39,431 bases of DNA. It comes from Tannerella sp. GTDB lineage: Bacteria > Bacteroidota > Bacteroidia > Bacteroidales > Tannerellaceae. The stretch is taken from NCBI GenBank assembly GCA_031285565.1, contig JAITVY010000017.1:1-39431 (forward strand), written 5' to 3'. The position numbers were made by a program, and so were the translations under genes. Positions 1 through 7,913 of this stretch are shown one piece after another. The notes beneath the pieces were generated by a model. That model ran no database searches. It was not told the DNA's origin and saw only the letters and a list, made by a program, of their open reading frames with translations. Numbering within the stretch: position 1 is the stretch's first letter; the number at the start of each line of letters is the position of its first letter.

Positions 1-234
1 AAAACTAATATTCAAAGAGCGCATAAGACCAGATCTACATCCGGGCTTTTAATTCATACGATGGGTAAAATTGCCATCGCTTTTATTTATCTTATTTTTT
101 AAATACTGATTCGCATAAATAACTTGTCATCTAATACATCTAGGATTGAACAAGATAAGAGTTTGTCTGAATTATTGGAAGGAGCAAAACAATTGATTAA
201 TAGTATAGGTATTAAGAATATTGGAGAGTTATAA
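1..234 (+). pseudogene. Left-edge coding remnants, unrecognised
   Basis: One frame is open from the left edge to a stop at 100-102 (its last residues read MGKIAIAFIYLIF). The same-strand frame from 103 to the stop at 232-234 is also open and ends in a protein-like helix (ELLEGAKQLINSIGIKNIGEL minus its ends), but has no start codon. I do not recognise either. Because the next block is a truncated mobile-element ATPase, I infer that these are decayed pieces of an integrated element. The first could instead be the true C-terminus of a gene cut by the window edge. Confidence 0.3.
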
Positions 235-259
235 CTTATAAATCTCTGATGTATTAGTT

Positions 260-353
260 AAATGGGTCGGTAGGTAATTTGTATTCATATAATTTAGTAT
301 GTTATTTTATTGTTTACAATTTGAGTTTTATTATTATACTTACCTACCCATTT
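260..353. repeat. Inverted repeat (GGGTAGGTAA arms)
   Basis: The arm at 260-277 reads AAATGGGTCGGTAGGTAA and the arm at 340-353 reads TTACCTACCCATTT. They are complementary except for four extra bases in the left arm, and enclose about 62 AT-rich bases. This is the first of three adjacent inverted repeats. It could be an element end or a regulatory structure. Confidence 0.6.
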
Positions 354-355
354 TT

Positions 356-410
356 AAATCCATGGTAAAATATTGTTTATCATGGATTTTCTGTGATTAT
401 AAGAATCACA
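356..410. repeat. Two back-to-back hairpins upstream of the ATPase remnant
   Basis: The first hairpin has arms AAATCCATGGTAAA (356-369) and TTTATCATGGATTT (376-389), pairing over 14 positions with one G-T wobble around a 6-base loop. The second has perfect 7-base arms TGTGATT (392-398) and AATCACA (404-410) with a 5-base loop. They sit 20 bp before the ATG at 430, so an operator or leader role for the former ATPase gene is possible. Confidence 0.6.
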
Positions 411-429
411 CATAAAAACTAATAAAACT

Positions 430-624
430 ATGAACTTTCAATTAAAACAATCAGAACGGAAAAAAGCCAAAATCAAAATGGCTTTAAAAGGATGTAGTTC
501 TTCTGGAAAGAGCATGAGTGCTTTATTTATTGCCAAAGGATTATGTAACGGTGATATGGGCATACACACACACAGTAAATATGTTTTAGATAGGATATTA
601 TGTATTGATGGTTGTTCTATTTAA
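430..624 (+). pseudogene. Truncated phage/ICE-type P-loop ATPase
   Basis: The first ~43 residues look like the N-terminus of the AAA/P-loop ATPases carried by Bacteroidales phages and conjugative elements: a basic start (LKQSERKKAKIKMALKG) followed by a Walker A-like loop, GCSSSGKS, and an amphipathic helix SALFIAKGLCNGD. In intact relatives the text continues through Walker B and beyond, usually to more than 200 residues. Here it changes to unrelated sequence after about residue 43 and stops at codon 65. The Walker A also has serine where G-x-x-x-x-G-K-S/T proteins usually have the second glycine. I call it a decayed fragment. Its stop overlaps the convergent lrp-family gene's stop by 2-3 bases, so the deletion endpoint abuts the chromosome's functional genes. 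Confidence 0.6.
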
Positions 625-1082
625 ATGGAGATTCCATAGTTATGTTTAATTTCGGCCATTACAAAGGTACTTGTCAGGGAGCCCAGGCTTTCGATGGTTC
701 CAAGCACATTCAAAATAAATTCCTGGTAGTATTTCATATCAGGGGCATGGATTTTCAATAGATAATCATATTCGCCGGATATGTTGTAGCATTCAGTCAC
801 TTCGGGAATATCCTGGATGATACGGGTAAATTCTGCTGCGATGTCGCGGTTTAATCTTCTTAATTTGACGCTGCAAAATACAACAAACCCGCAGTTTAGT
901 TTCTCTGCATCCAATATTGCCACGTATTTTTTGATATAGCCTTCTGCTTCTAATCGTTTGAGACGCTCAAAAACCGGAGTAGTGGAAAGATTCACTTGTG
1001 CTGCAAGTTCTTTTGTTGTCAGTTTTGAGTTATACTGCAAGATCCGTAATATTTGTAAGTCTGTTTTATCTAAAGTATCCAT
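621..1082 (-). CDS. Lrp/AsnC family transcriptional regulator
   Basis: 153 aa, the usual length for the family. Residues ~1-60 form the AsnC-type winged helix (MDTLDKTDLQILRILQYNSK, then TTKELAAQVNLSTTPVFERLKRLEAEGYI). Residues ~68-145 form the RAM/Lrp effector-binding domain with the typical G-x-Y-D-Y-L-L turn (SGEYDYLLKI). Such proteins form octamer-like assemblies and sense amino acids. It is divergent from metY with a 177-bp shared spacer, so it probably controls the sulfur amino acid gene and itself; that is inference. The ATG at 1082 gives the standard MDxxDxxIL start. Confidence 0.93.
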   Translation of the reverse strand: MDTLDKTDLQILRILQYNSKLTTKELAAQVNLSTTPVFERLKRLEAEGYIKKYVAILDAEKLNCGFVVFCSVKLRRLNRDIAAEFTRIIQDIPEVTECYNISGEYDYLLKIHAPDMKYYQEFILNVLGTIESLGSLTSTFVMAEIKHNYGISI

Positions 1083-1207
1083 AGAATAAAATTCTTTAAA
1101 GCTATTATTTGATAATATCGTTTAGAAAATGTATGTTGTTTTTGAGCGTGAATATAGTAATATTTTCTGAATATTGAAGATTGGTTGTTTGATATTTCTT
1201 TGTAATG

Positions 1208-1215
1208 TAATTTTG
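1208..1215 (+). promoter_or_regulatory. Bacteroidetes -7 box for metY
   Basis: TAATTTTG matches the TAnnTTTG consensus, 44 bp before the metY ATG. TTTG/TTGT sequences at 1185-1191 could serve as the -33 element, although the best match is spaced short. Confidence 0.5.
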
Positions 1216-1259
1216 TTGGAAAATATTCTTATTATGAACAGTTAAAAAACAAACAGATT

Positions 1260-2546
1260 ATGGAAAATAGAAAATTGCATTTTGAAACATTACAACTACA
1301 TGTGGGACAGGAGCAGCCAGACTCAGCAACCGGAGCACGGGCAGTACCTATTTATCAGACAACATCCTATGTGTTTGAGAACTCGGCTCATGCCGCTGCG
1401 CGTTTCGGGCTGACGGATGCCGGGAATATTTATGGTCGTCTGACCAATCCTACACAAGGTGTTTTTGAAGAACGGGTAGCTGTTCTGGAGGGAGGTGTAG
1501 CCGGACTGGCAGTCGCTTCGGGTGCGGCAGCAATCACATATGCATTTCAGAATATTACCCGTACAGGTGACCATATTGTATCAGCTAAGACTATTTATGG
1601 CGGTACGTATAATCTGCTGGTGAATACTTTTCCTTCTTATGGTATAACAACCACATTTGTAGATCCGTCTGATTTATCGAATTTTGAAAAAGCAATACAA
1701 GAGAATACCAAAGCAATTTTCATTGAAACGCTGGGCAATCCAAATTCGAATATAATAGATATTGAAATTGTAGCTGCTATTGCGCATAAACATCAGATTC
1801 CTTTGATTGTGGATAATACTTTTGGTACGCCTTATCTGATTCGTCCGATTGAGCACGGGGCGGATATTGTGGTTCATTCGGCAACTAAGTTTATCGGTGG
1901 ACATGGTACGTCTTTGGGAGGTGTGATTGTTGATTCAGGTAAATTCGACTGGGCTGCATCAGGAAAGTTCCCGCAGTTGACGGAGCCTGATCCAAGCTAT
2001 CACGGAATCCGTTTTGTTGACGCAGCGGGACAGGCTGCTTATCTGGTTCGTATCCGGGCAATCCTGCTTCGTGATACCGGCGCTACTATCAGTCCCCTGA
2101 ATGCATTTCTTTTGTTGCAAGGTCTGGAAACTCTGTCGTTACGAGTGGAACGGCATGTGGAAAATGCTTTGAAAGTGGTAAAATACCTGGAAAGTCATCC
2201 GAAAGTGAAACAGGTAAACCATCCGGCATTACCCGGGCATCCCGACCATGCATTATATACAAAATATTTTCCTAACGGAGCTGGTTCTATTTTTACGGTT
2301 GAGATTGAAGGAGGTGAAAAAGAGGCTCATCGCTTCATTGACGGCCTGAAGATTTTCTCTTTGCTGGCGAACGTGGCAGATGTGAAATCGCTGGTTATCC
2401 ATCCTGCTACAACAACCCATTCGCAACTTAATGAAAAGGAACTGGCAGAACAGGGTGTTTTTCCGGGAACAGTTCGTTTATCAGTAGGGACAGAACATAT
2501 TGATGATTTGCTGGCTGATCTTGAACAGGCTTTTGCTAATATTTGA
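1260..2546 (+). CDS. metY: O-acetylhomoserine sulfhydrylase (PLP enzyme)
   Basis: 428 aa, full length for the Cys/Met-metabolism PLP family of the O-acetylhomoserine aminocarboxypropyltransferase type. It makes homocysteine from O-acetylhomoserine and sulfide in the cytosol. Visible marks: the N-terminal [12 protein letters not shown], the tyrosine/arginine patch [25 protein letters not shown], the PLP-phosphate and aspartate segment [12 protein letters not shown], and the Schiff-base lysine in [16 protein letters not shown] (about residue 208). The long insertion after the lysine ([10 protein letters not shown]) separates this class from cystathionine gamma-synthase. The divergent Lrp-family gene suggests amino-acid-responsive control. 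Confidence 0.93.
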   Translation: MENRKLHFETLQLHVGQEQPDSATGARAVPIYQTTSYVFENSAHAAARFGLTDAGNIYGRLTNPTQGVFEERVAVLEGGVAGLAVASGAAAITYAFQNITRTGDHIVSAKTIYGGTYNLLVNTFPSYGITTTFVDPSDLSNFEKAIQENTKAIFIETLGNPNSNIIDIEIVAAIAHKHQIPLIVDNTFGTPYLIRPIEHGADIVVHSATKFIGGHGTSLGGVIVDSGKFDWAASGKFPQLTEPDPSYHGIRFVDAAGQAAYLVRIRAILLRDTGATISPLNAFLLLQGLETLSLRVERHVENALKVVKYLESHPKVKQVNHPALPGHPDHALYTKYFPNGAGSIFTVEIEGGEKEAHRFIDGLKIFSLLANVADVKSLVIHPATTTHSQLNEKELAEQGVFPGTVRLSVGTEHIDDLLADLEQAFANI

Positions 2547-2589
2547 ACAGACAAAGATCTTCCGGCAATTATTCCCGAGATCTCCAGCC

Positions 2590-2661
2590 GGGGATATTGG
2601 GGATAATGGGGATATTGGGGAAACGGAAATCCTCCCAATCCCCAATTTCCCCAAAATCCCC
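2590..2661. terminator. G-tract/C-tract hairpin between convergent genes
   Basis: Four perfect GGGG tracts (2590-2593, 2599-2602, 2608-2611, 2617-2620) are separated by 5-base loops. They are followed by CCCC tracts at 2640-2643, 2649-2652 and 2658-2661. The arms at 2608-2623 and 2646-2661 pair over 16 positions with one mismatch. It lies between the stops of metY and the nitroreductase and could end transcription from both sides. There is no clean T-run, so it is not a textbook intrinsic terminator. Confidence 0.5.
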
Positions 2662-2665
2662 ACTG

Positions 2666-3280
2666 TTATTCACCGAATTTGTTCCAGTGTACTTTTTTAG
2701 CATCCCATTTATCTTTAGGACTTTGTGGTTCGTCAGGATATCCGACAGGAATAATGTTCAAAGGGATGATATGTTCGGGAAGGTTTAAGATGCTGCCTAC
2801 AATTTTCATTCGCTCAGGAGCAGGATAGATACTTGCCCATACGCCACCAAGTCCCATATCGGTAATTGCCAGTAATATATTTTGCGATGCAGCAGAACAA
2901 TCCTGAATCCAGTATTGTTGCAGCCATCCCTCTCCGGCTTTTTGCATATCGCCGCAAACGATAATAGCAGCGGGGGCTTGCTGTACCATTTTTGAAGTCT
3001 GGATATCTTTACCCAGGGCTTGTAAAATTTCCTTGTCTTCTACAATTATAAATTGCCAGGGTTGCTTATTCATTGCTGAGGGTGCCGCCATTCCGGCTTT
3101 TACAAGCATTTCCAATTGTTCTTTGCTTACCGGCCTGTTTTGATATTTCCGGATACTGGTACGTTGATGTATTACATCCATAGTTGTTGAACTCATCGAG
3201 TTGTTGTTTGAATTACAAGACACCAATGTTATTAAAAATATGGCTATTGTATAAACAGTTAAATTTTTGAATCGGTTCAT
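2666..3280 (-). CDS. Nitroreductase family lipoprotein
   Basis: 204 aa. After a signal peptide ending in a lipobox (ITLVSC, Cys22), residues ~35-200 form a nitroreductase-fold flavoprotein: the phosphate-contacting HQRTSIRKY, AAPSAMNKQPWQFIIV, and the late GLGGVWASIYP and PVGYPDE segments that pack on FMN. These enzymes use NAD(P)H and FMN to reduce nitro groups, quinones or other electrophiles. Most are cytosolic; this one should be anchored on the periplasmic side, where NAD(P)H is not expected, so its reductant is unclear. It is followed 16 bp away by the MFS gene on the same strand, but their co-transcription order would put the MFS gene first. Confidence 0.85.
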   Translation of the reverse strand: MNRFKNLTVYTIAIFLITLVSCNSNNNSMSSTTMDVIHQRTSIRKYQNRPVSKEQLEMLVKAGMAAPSAMNKQPWQFIIVEDKEILQALGKDIQTSKMVQQAPAAIIVCGDMQKAGEGWLQQYWIQDCSAASQNILLAITDMGLGGVWASIYPAPERMKIVGSILNLPEHIIPLNIIPVGYPDEPQSPKDKWDAKKVHWNKFGE

Positions 3281-3296
3281 ATTGTATCGTTAAAAA

Positions 3297-4490
3297 TTAG
3301 CGTAGTTTATTTTTTTCGAAATAGGATGCGGATATAAAAATGAAATAAATAAATCCTAAAACAAGAAATCCGGCGGAAATACCGTATAGCCATTGGAATT
3401 TGAGTTTTTCTATGATTATACCTCCAATGGCAGTTCCGAAACCAATACCAAAATCCCAAAAGGTAAAGTAGGTGGCATTGGCTGTCCCTCGTTGGTTGTG
3501 TTCTGCCAGATTGATAAGCATGGTTTGAAAAGCAGGTGTAAGATATCCGAAACCAATACCCAGCATAAATGCAATCGTATAAAGCATTATTGCATTTTTA
3601 CAGAAAGCAAATAATAAAAATGATATGATGAGGATAATGCTGCCTGCATAAATCATGACGACTATTTTTCCTTTATTAAGCATTTTGGCAGATAAGATAC
3701 GTGCTAAAACAATTCCAACAGAGATAAGAATGAAAAAGATTCCGGCATTACTACTGAATGGAGTTGTTTCGGTATATAAACCTACATAATTGAGCATAGC
3801 TCCGTAACCTATGCCAGCCATGAGTAACATGGCTACACAAGGTAAAGCTCTGATTAAGATAAACCGGTCGAGAGAAATCGCTTGCTTTTTGGGTGGGACA
3901 GGATGTGTTTTTTCTGCCGGTTTTATAAGTACGATGGTCAGAAAACCGATCAGGCTGGAGAAGAAAGCTGCCAGGAACAATATATCAAACGAATGATTTT
4001 TTTGAATCCATAATCCGGCAACAGGACCGATGGCCATAGCAATATTGGCTGCCATACCGAAATAGCCGATTCCTTCTCCACGCCGCTCAGATGTCATAAT
4101 ATCTACAGCCATGGTACTGCCGCTTACAGTGCTAATACCAAAAGCAAAGCCATGCAGGATACGCAGAATGATAAACAATGTCAGCGTTACAGCTACGACA
4201 TAACCGGCGAAGATGACGCAAAAGAATCCGTAACAAATTAGATAGAGGGGTTTACGGGCGAACATATCGACCAGGAATCCGGAAAAGGGACGGATTAGCA
4301 ATGCCGAAATCGTATAAAGTGATAATACAATGCCTGCAACAGAGTTATTTGTCCCCAGATTATCGGTTAGATAAAATGGTAATACCGGTATAAGCATGTA
4401 GAATGAAAAAAACAACAATAGATTTGAGAAGAAGACAAGAATGAAGTTTTTTGTCCAGAGTGGCGGACGTTTAGTGAGCGTATTATTCAT
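3297..4490 (-). CDS. MFS efflux transporter
   Basis: 397 aa from the ATG at 4490, with about 12 membrane segments, as in drug:proton antiporters of the major facilitator superfamily. Visible marks: the loop 2-3 motif (GFLVDMFARKPLYL, a variant of G-x-L-x-D-x-x-G-R/K) and the antiporter-type segment IGYFGMAANIAMAIGPVAG. I chose 4490 because GGAGG lies 5 bases upstream; ATGs at 4505 and 4502 would extend it by 4-5 residues. It overlaps the end of the marR gene by 8 bp, so the two are translationally coupled. Context suggests export of a toxic compound sensed by the MarR protein. Confidence 0.9.
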   Translation of the reverse strand: MNNTLTKRPPLWTKNFILVFFSNLLLFFSFYMLIPVLPFYLTDNLGTNNSVAGIVLSLYTISALLIRPFSGFLVDMFARKPLYLICYGFFCVIFAGYVVAVTLTLFIILRILHGFAFGISTVSGSTMAVDIMTSERRGEGIGYFGMAANIAMAIGPVAGLWIQKNHSFDILFLAAFFSSLIGFLTIVLIKPAEKTHPVPPKKQAISLDRFILIRALPCVAMLLMAGIGYGAMLNYVGLYTETTPFSSNAGIFFILISVGIVLARILSAKMLNKGKIVVMIYAGSIILIISFLLFAFCKNAIMLYTIAFMLGIGFGYLTPAFQTMLINLAEHNQRGTANATYFTFWDFGIGFGTAIGGIIIEKLKFQWLYGISAGFLVLGFIYFIFISASYFEKNKLR

Positions 4491-4932
4491 TACTACCTCC
4501 ATCATTCTTGAGCAGGGTAACCAGGGCTTTCAGAAAAGCGTTTTTGTTGATTCCGGAGAAAAAAGATTTATCTACATCCAGGGCTATTTCTTTGCCTTTG
4601 ATTGCTGCTTCTTTTCCGGTATTTGTAAGCGATAATGTATATGCTCTTTTATCGACCGGATGAGTATGACGGGTCATTAACCCTTTTTCGATTAATGTTT
4701 TTACAACATTTGATACCATTGCTTTATCCAGGCGTCGTTTATCAGAAATATCCTGCTGAGTTACAATCGCTTCGTTAGCTCCAAGTTCCAAAGTGCCGGC
4801 AAGAATAACAAACTGGATATAAGTAATATCCAGATCTTTTAGTGATGCATTTATAATACGCTGTTTTAAAAATGATACTTGTGTTAATAAGTATTCCAGT
4901 TGTTCATCCGGCTTATCTATTTTTCCTTCCAT
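4483..4932 (-). CDS. MarR family transcriptional regulator
   Basis: 149 aa from the ATG at 4932; a TTG at 4944 would add four residues but is less likely. The winged helix is visible in the middle (TQQDISDKRRLDKAMVSNVVKTLIEKGLMTR) with the wing HTHPVDKRAYTLSLT, flanked by dimerisation helices. MarR proteins usually repress a neighbouring efflux gene until a ligand binds. This fits the overlapping MFS gene. A palindrome on the promoter at 5163-5186 is the likely operator. The gene is separated from that promoter by the 184-bp palindromic element. Confidence 0.9.
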   Translation of the reverse strand: MEGKIDKPDEQLEYLLTQVSFLKQRIINASLKDLDITYIQFVILAGTLELGANEAIVTQQDISDKRRLDKAMVSNVVKTLIEKGLMTRHTHPVDKRAYTLSLTNTGKEAAIKGKEIALDVDKSFFSGINKNAFLKALVTLLKNDGGSNE

Positions 4933-4950
4933 ACTATTAAACAATCTCTT

Positions 4951-5134
4951 AGAAACTGTTTTGAATTTTATCCGGTGATAAATTGACTTTATTTTTTATT
5001 TAGCCGTGCATCTGGTTTTATGAGCATAGCGGGCTATGTGATTAAAATCAGAGGGGCGGATAAGCAAAAAAGAAAGTTGATTTAGCCCGGTATAGACCAT
5101 AAAAATTAATTTCATAAAATTCAAAACGGTTTCT
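4951..5134. mobile_element. 184-bp imperfect palindrome, MITE-like
   Basis: Terminal arms at 4951-4971 and 5114-5134 are inverted copies with one mismatch (left arm begins AGAAACTGTTTTGAATTT). The similarity continues inward: 4981-5008 resembles the complement of about 5056-5090 (ACTTT, TTTTTT and TTA-CCG blocks), and the exact centre is CATAGC-GG-GCTATG near 5026-5039. If the ends are taken as GAAAC and GTTTC, both flanks carry TTA, a possible 3-bp target duplication, although the flanks also extend the palindrome. It codes for nothing visible. It lies in the transcribed leader of the marR-MFS operon. A transposase-dependent miniature element or a REP-like repeat are both possible. Confidence 0.65.
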
Positions 5135-5149
5135 TAATATAATTCGAGG

Positions 5150-5186
5150 CAAAGATAATTAAATTTGGTTTATATGTAAACTAAAT
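5150..5186 (-). promoter_or_regulatory. marR promoter with overlapping palindromic operator
   Basis: On the minus strand TATCTTTG (5150-5157) matches the -7 consensus, and a TTTA element (5177-5180) lies exactly 19 bp upstream in place of TTTG. A 24-bp palindrome with arms ATTTGGTTTA and TAAACTAAAT around TATG covers 5163-5186, spanning the spacer and the -33 element. Repression by the MarR protein at this site is the simplest reading. Confidence 0.6.
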
Positions 5187-5283
5187 CAATCTGTTTTTTC
5201 TCAACAGAAGTATGATTAGAATCAGAAAGTCCGTATGGAAATATAAGGTGTGTAAATGGCGGAGTGGGCGAAATTATCTATAT

Positions 5284-6360
5284 TTAATATCTGGTTTTAA
5301 GAACAATATCTCCCAGTTCTTTAATGTCATCCTGGCAGGTAAAGAAAACTTTCCCACCTCTTGAAAGAACTTCCCAGGCTATATTGCTTGTAATATCTTC
5401 AATATATGCCTCTTCAGGAATTTTCACTAATTCCAGATTATTATTTTTATCTATATTTACCCCTTGCGTATAGTCTTCGCGTACAATAAGTAATTCTCCC
5501 CTTCCTTCAATAGCCGCTCTATAGATTTCATTCAGGTCTGTAATTATTCTTCCTTCTCCAACCGATTCTTTCATTGCAGCAATTGCTTCGCTACGTTTTT
5601 TATGCTGGAATTGCTGGATAATTTCCCAGGCTTGTTTTACTATTTGATGTTGTTTTGTTTTATTATAATCTATATGTGCATGTCCGAGATAGATTTCAGG
5701 TTTGTCTGCAACCTGTTGCAGGTAAGCATAATTATCATCAGTAGAGATAACGATACAACCCATTTCTATCGCATGATGTACCTTAATCATAGATTTGTCT
5801 ATCTGGTTGAAATATTCACGAACCAGATCATCCATTCGTTTTGCATTACTTTGTTCTTCGGCATTTGCAGCAAAGTAAGGGTTAGCGGAAAAAGGAAAAT
5901 CTTCATTTTTGATTTCTTCCACAATGTCGTCATTCATTGCATGATACAGATTTGCACCGCCTTGCGATAATAGTAAAATGAGATAATCTTCTGTCCGGTT
6001 AACGGCTTTGATAATTGTCCTGAGATCGAATACGTTTGCAAAGTATACTCTGTCTTTAGTAGTTGGCAAGGCCAGGCGGATGATTTCCAGGATATCGTTT
6101 GATATGAAAATGTGTAAACTGTCGAGATTATAATTGACGTCAACCATATTTTCTATCTTTGACATTTTTTCATGCAGTTTGGATACAGCTCTTTTACCAT
6201 ATTCGTGAATAACTCTTTTCTCAGTTTCAATTAATAGTTTTTTGAGCGTTATTTTATCTTTTTCCCTGTCCGGAAAACTCCGGTGAGTGTTTAGGGAAAT
6301 GGTTACGCAAGGGTTATTAATTTCTTGCGCCAGTTTTACCAACTGATTGTATAGTTTCAT
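5284..6360 (-). CDS. baeRF3-like release-factor-family protein
   Basis: 358 aa, soluble, no signal peptide. The middle matches what I recall of the bacterial archaeo-eukaryotic release factor (baeRF) family 3: LHIFISNDILEIIRLALP, then RVYFANVFDLRTIIKAVNR and YLILLLSQGGANLYHA. The C-terminal third (EGRGELLIVRE ... GGKVFFTCQDDIKELG) resembles the L7Ae-like/eRF1 domain-3 fold. These proteins have been proposed, from sequence comparison, to act on stalled or resting ribosomes; the biochemical role is not established. I see no GGQ peptide-release motif, so simple peptide hydrolysis is unlikely. It is monocistronic and divergent from the YihY-family gene. Confidence 0.65.
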   Translation of the reverse strand: MKLYNQLVKLAQEINNPCVTISLNTHRSFPDREKDKITLKKLLIETEKRVIHEYGKRAVSKLHEKMSKIENMVDVNYNLDSLHIFISNDILEIIRLALPTTKDRVYFANVFDLRTIIKAVNRTEDYLILLLSQGGANLYHAMNDDIVEEIKNEDFPFSANPYFAANAEEQSNAKRMDDLVREYFNQIDKSMIKVHHAIEMGCIVISTDDNYAYLQQVADKPEIYLGHAHIDYNKTKQHQIVKQAWEIIQQFQHKKRSEAIAAMKESVGEGRIITDLNEIYRAAIEGRGELLIVREDYTQGVNIDKNNNLELVKIPEEAYIEDITSNIAWEVLSRGGKVFFTCQDDIKELGDIVLKTRY

Positions 6361-6546
6361 ACTCTTTTTTTATTTAAAACAGAAAATTCGACAATATTGT
6401 TTTGACCTGAAAAGTATATACATCAAATGAATCTCTTAAAAAACGGGTACTTAAATATTTGTTTATGAGGGTTTTTTGCTTTTTGTGCGTGTTGCAGTGA
6501 ACTTTCAAAAGTGTTTCAATGTTAAACTAACAGTCACTATCTTTTG

Positions 6547-7836
6547 ATGAACAGAATTGTTTTCATGGAAAAAATAAAGCAATGGATTGAATTTATTAAA
6601 AATGGTATTTGGCAGAATAATGAAAAATCCGGCAAGTACCGGTTTTTAAGAATTATAGCTTATACTATAAAAGGAATTGAAAAGCATAACCTGAATATCT
6701 CTTCTGCTGCACTTACTTTTTATACATTAATGTCGTTTGTACCGATTGTTGCGGTTATATTTGCCATATTAAAGGGATTTGGGTTTGAACAAAACCTTAC
6801 GGAATATTTGTATTCCAATTTGCCGGAATATTCGAATGTTATCGATGTTTTCCTGGATTTTGTAAACCGGATGCTGGTGAAAACCCGTGGTGGGATCATT
6901 GCAGCTGTTGGTGTAGCCGTTTTGTTGTGGTCTGTTTTAAAAGTTTTTGGAAATATAGAAGATGCATTCAACAGAATCTGGGAAGTAAGGAAGGCACGTT
7001 CCATGGCCCGCAAATTCGGAGATTACATATCTGTGATCTTTATTGCCCCGATTTTACTTGTAAGTTCATTGAGTTTAGGTACGGTTATAAGGAATATGCT
7101 TTCATTCTTAAGTGTATCATGGATTGTAGATGTGTTGTTATGGTTAGTATCTTTTTTTCTTATCTGGATTCTTTTTGCTTTTATATACTGGCAGATGCCC
7201 AATGCAAAAGTTCAGTTTAAAGGAGCCTTTTTTGCAGGAATAATTGCCGGATCTTCGTTTTTGATCTTTTCATTGGTTTATTTTTTCATTCAAGGTGAAG
7301 TCAGTTCTTATAATGCTATATATGGGACATTTGCGGCCTTACCTCTTTTTCTGGCATGGATGCAAACCAGTTGGTTGATTTTGCTGGTAGGGGGTGAAAT
7401 TTCATTTGTTTACCAGAATATTAACTCTTTTGAGCAGGAACAGTTTATTGAAAATATGGATGCTGATCATAAACGAAAGGCAGTATTGGCTACTATGGTA
7501 TGTATTATTAAGCATTTTATTACATACGAAGGAGCCGTTAGTCCGGGCGAAATTGCTGCTATGCTCAATCTGCCTGTAGGAGTGGTACATGATTTGATTA
7601 TAGACCTGACGGAAGTCGGATTAGTGGTGGAAGTTGCTGCTGATAATAATTATATACCGGCGAAAGATATTCATGAAATAACAGTTTCTGAAGTCTTGGA
7701 CAAGATTGAAAAGAGAAATCCGGATCCGGACTTTACTACTTATCCGGAAATAAAAGCGATATCGGAGTTGCTTGATGATATGCGCAAAAAAGCTTTTGAT
7801 CCAAATCTGGATAAGCATTTAATTGATATAATATAA
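6547..7836 (+). CDS. YihY/BrkB family membrane protein with winged-helix tail
   Basis: 429 aa from the ATG at 6547; a TTG at 6544 and an ATG at 6565 are alternatives. Residues ~30-300 form the six-helix YihY domain (once misnamed RNase BN): SSAALTFYTLMSFVPIVAVIFA, then the G-x-x-x-x-x-x-x-x-W core GVAVLLWSVLKVFGNIEDAFNRIW, and YGTFAALPLFLAWMQTSWLILLVGGEISF. Residues ~315-400 are soluble and look like a winged helix (ITYEGAVSPGEIAAMLNLPVGVVHDLIIDLTEVGLV), an Rrf2-like layout. The DNA or partner contacted by this tail is unknown. Function of the family is unclear; transport has been suggested. Confidence 0.85.
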   Translation: MNRIVFMEKIKQWIEFIKNGIWQNNEKSGKYRFLRIIAYTIKGIEKHNLNISSAALTFYTLMSFVPIVAVIFAILKGFGFEQNLTEYLYSNLPEYSNVIDVFLDFVNRMLVKTRGGIIAAVGVAVLLWSVLKVFGNIEDAFNRIWEVRKARSMARKFGDYISVIFIAPILLVSSLSLGTVIRNMLSFLSVSWIVDVLLWLVSFFLIWILFAFIYWQMPNAKVQFKGAFFAGIIAGSSFLIFSLVYFFIQGEVSSYNAIYGTFAALPLFLAWMQTSWLILLVGGEISFVYQNINSFEQEQFIENMDADHKRKAVLATMVCIIKHFITYEGAVSPGEIAAMLNLPVGVVHDLIIDLTEVGLVVEVAADNNYIPAKDIHEITVSEVLDKIEKRNPDPDFTTYPEIKAISELLDDMRKKAFDPNLDKHLIDII

Positions 7837-7913
7837 GAGCCCTCCCGGAACAATTTATTATTTTAAAATATCTTCCTTTTATTATCTTTACACTTTGAAT
7901 AGGGAAGATTGAT

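Noticed and set aside
2481..2788. Open frames over the G/C-tract repeat on both strands
   Set aside because: They exist only because the 9-bp unit is free of stops (GDIGDNGDIGE, ISPLSPISP); they overlap metY and the nitroreductase.
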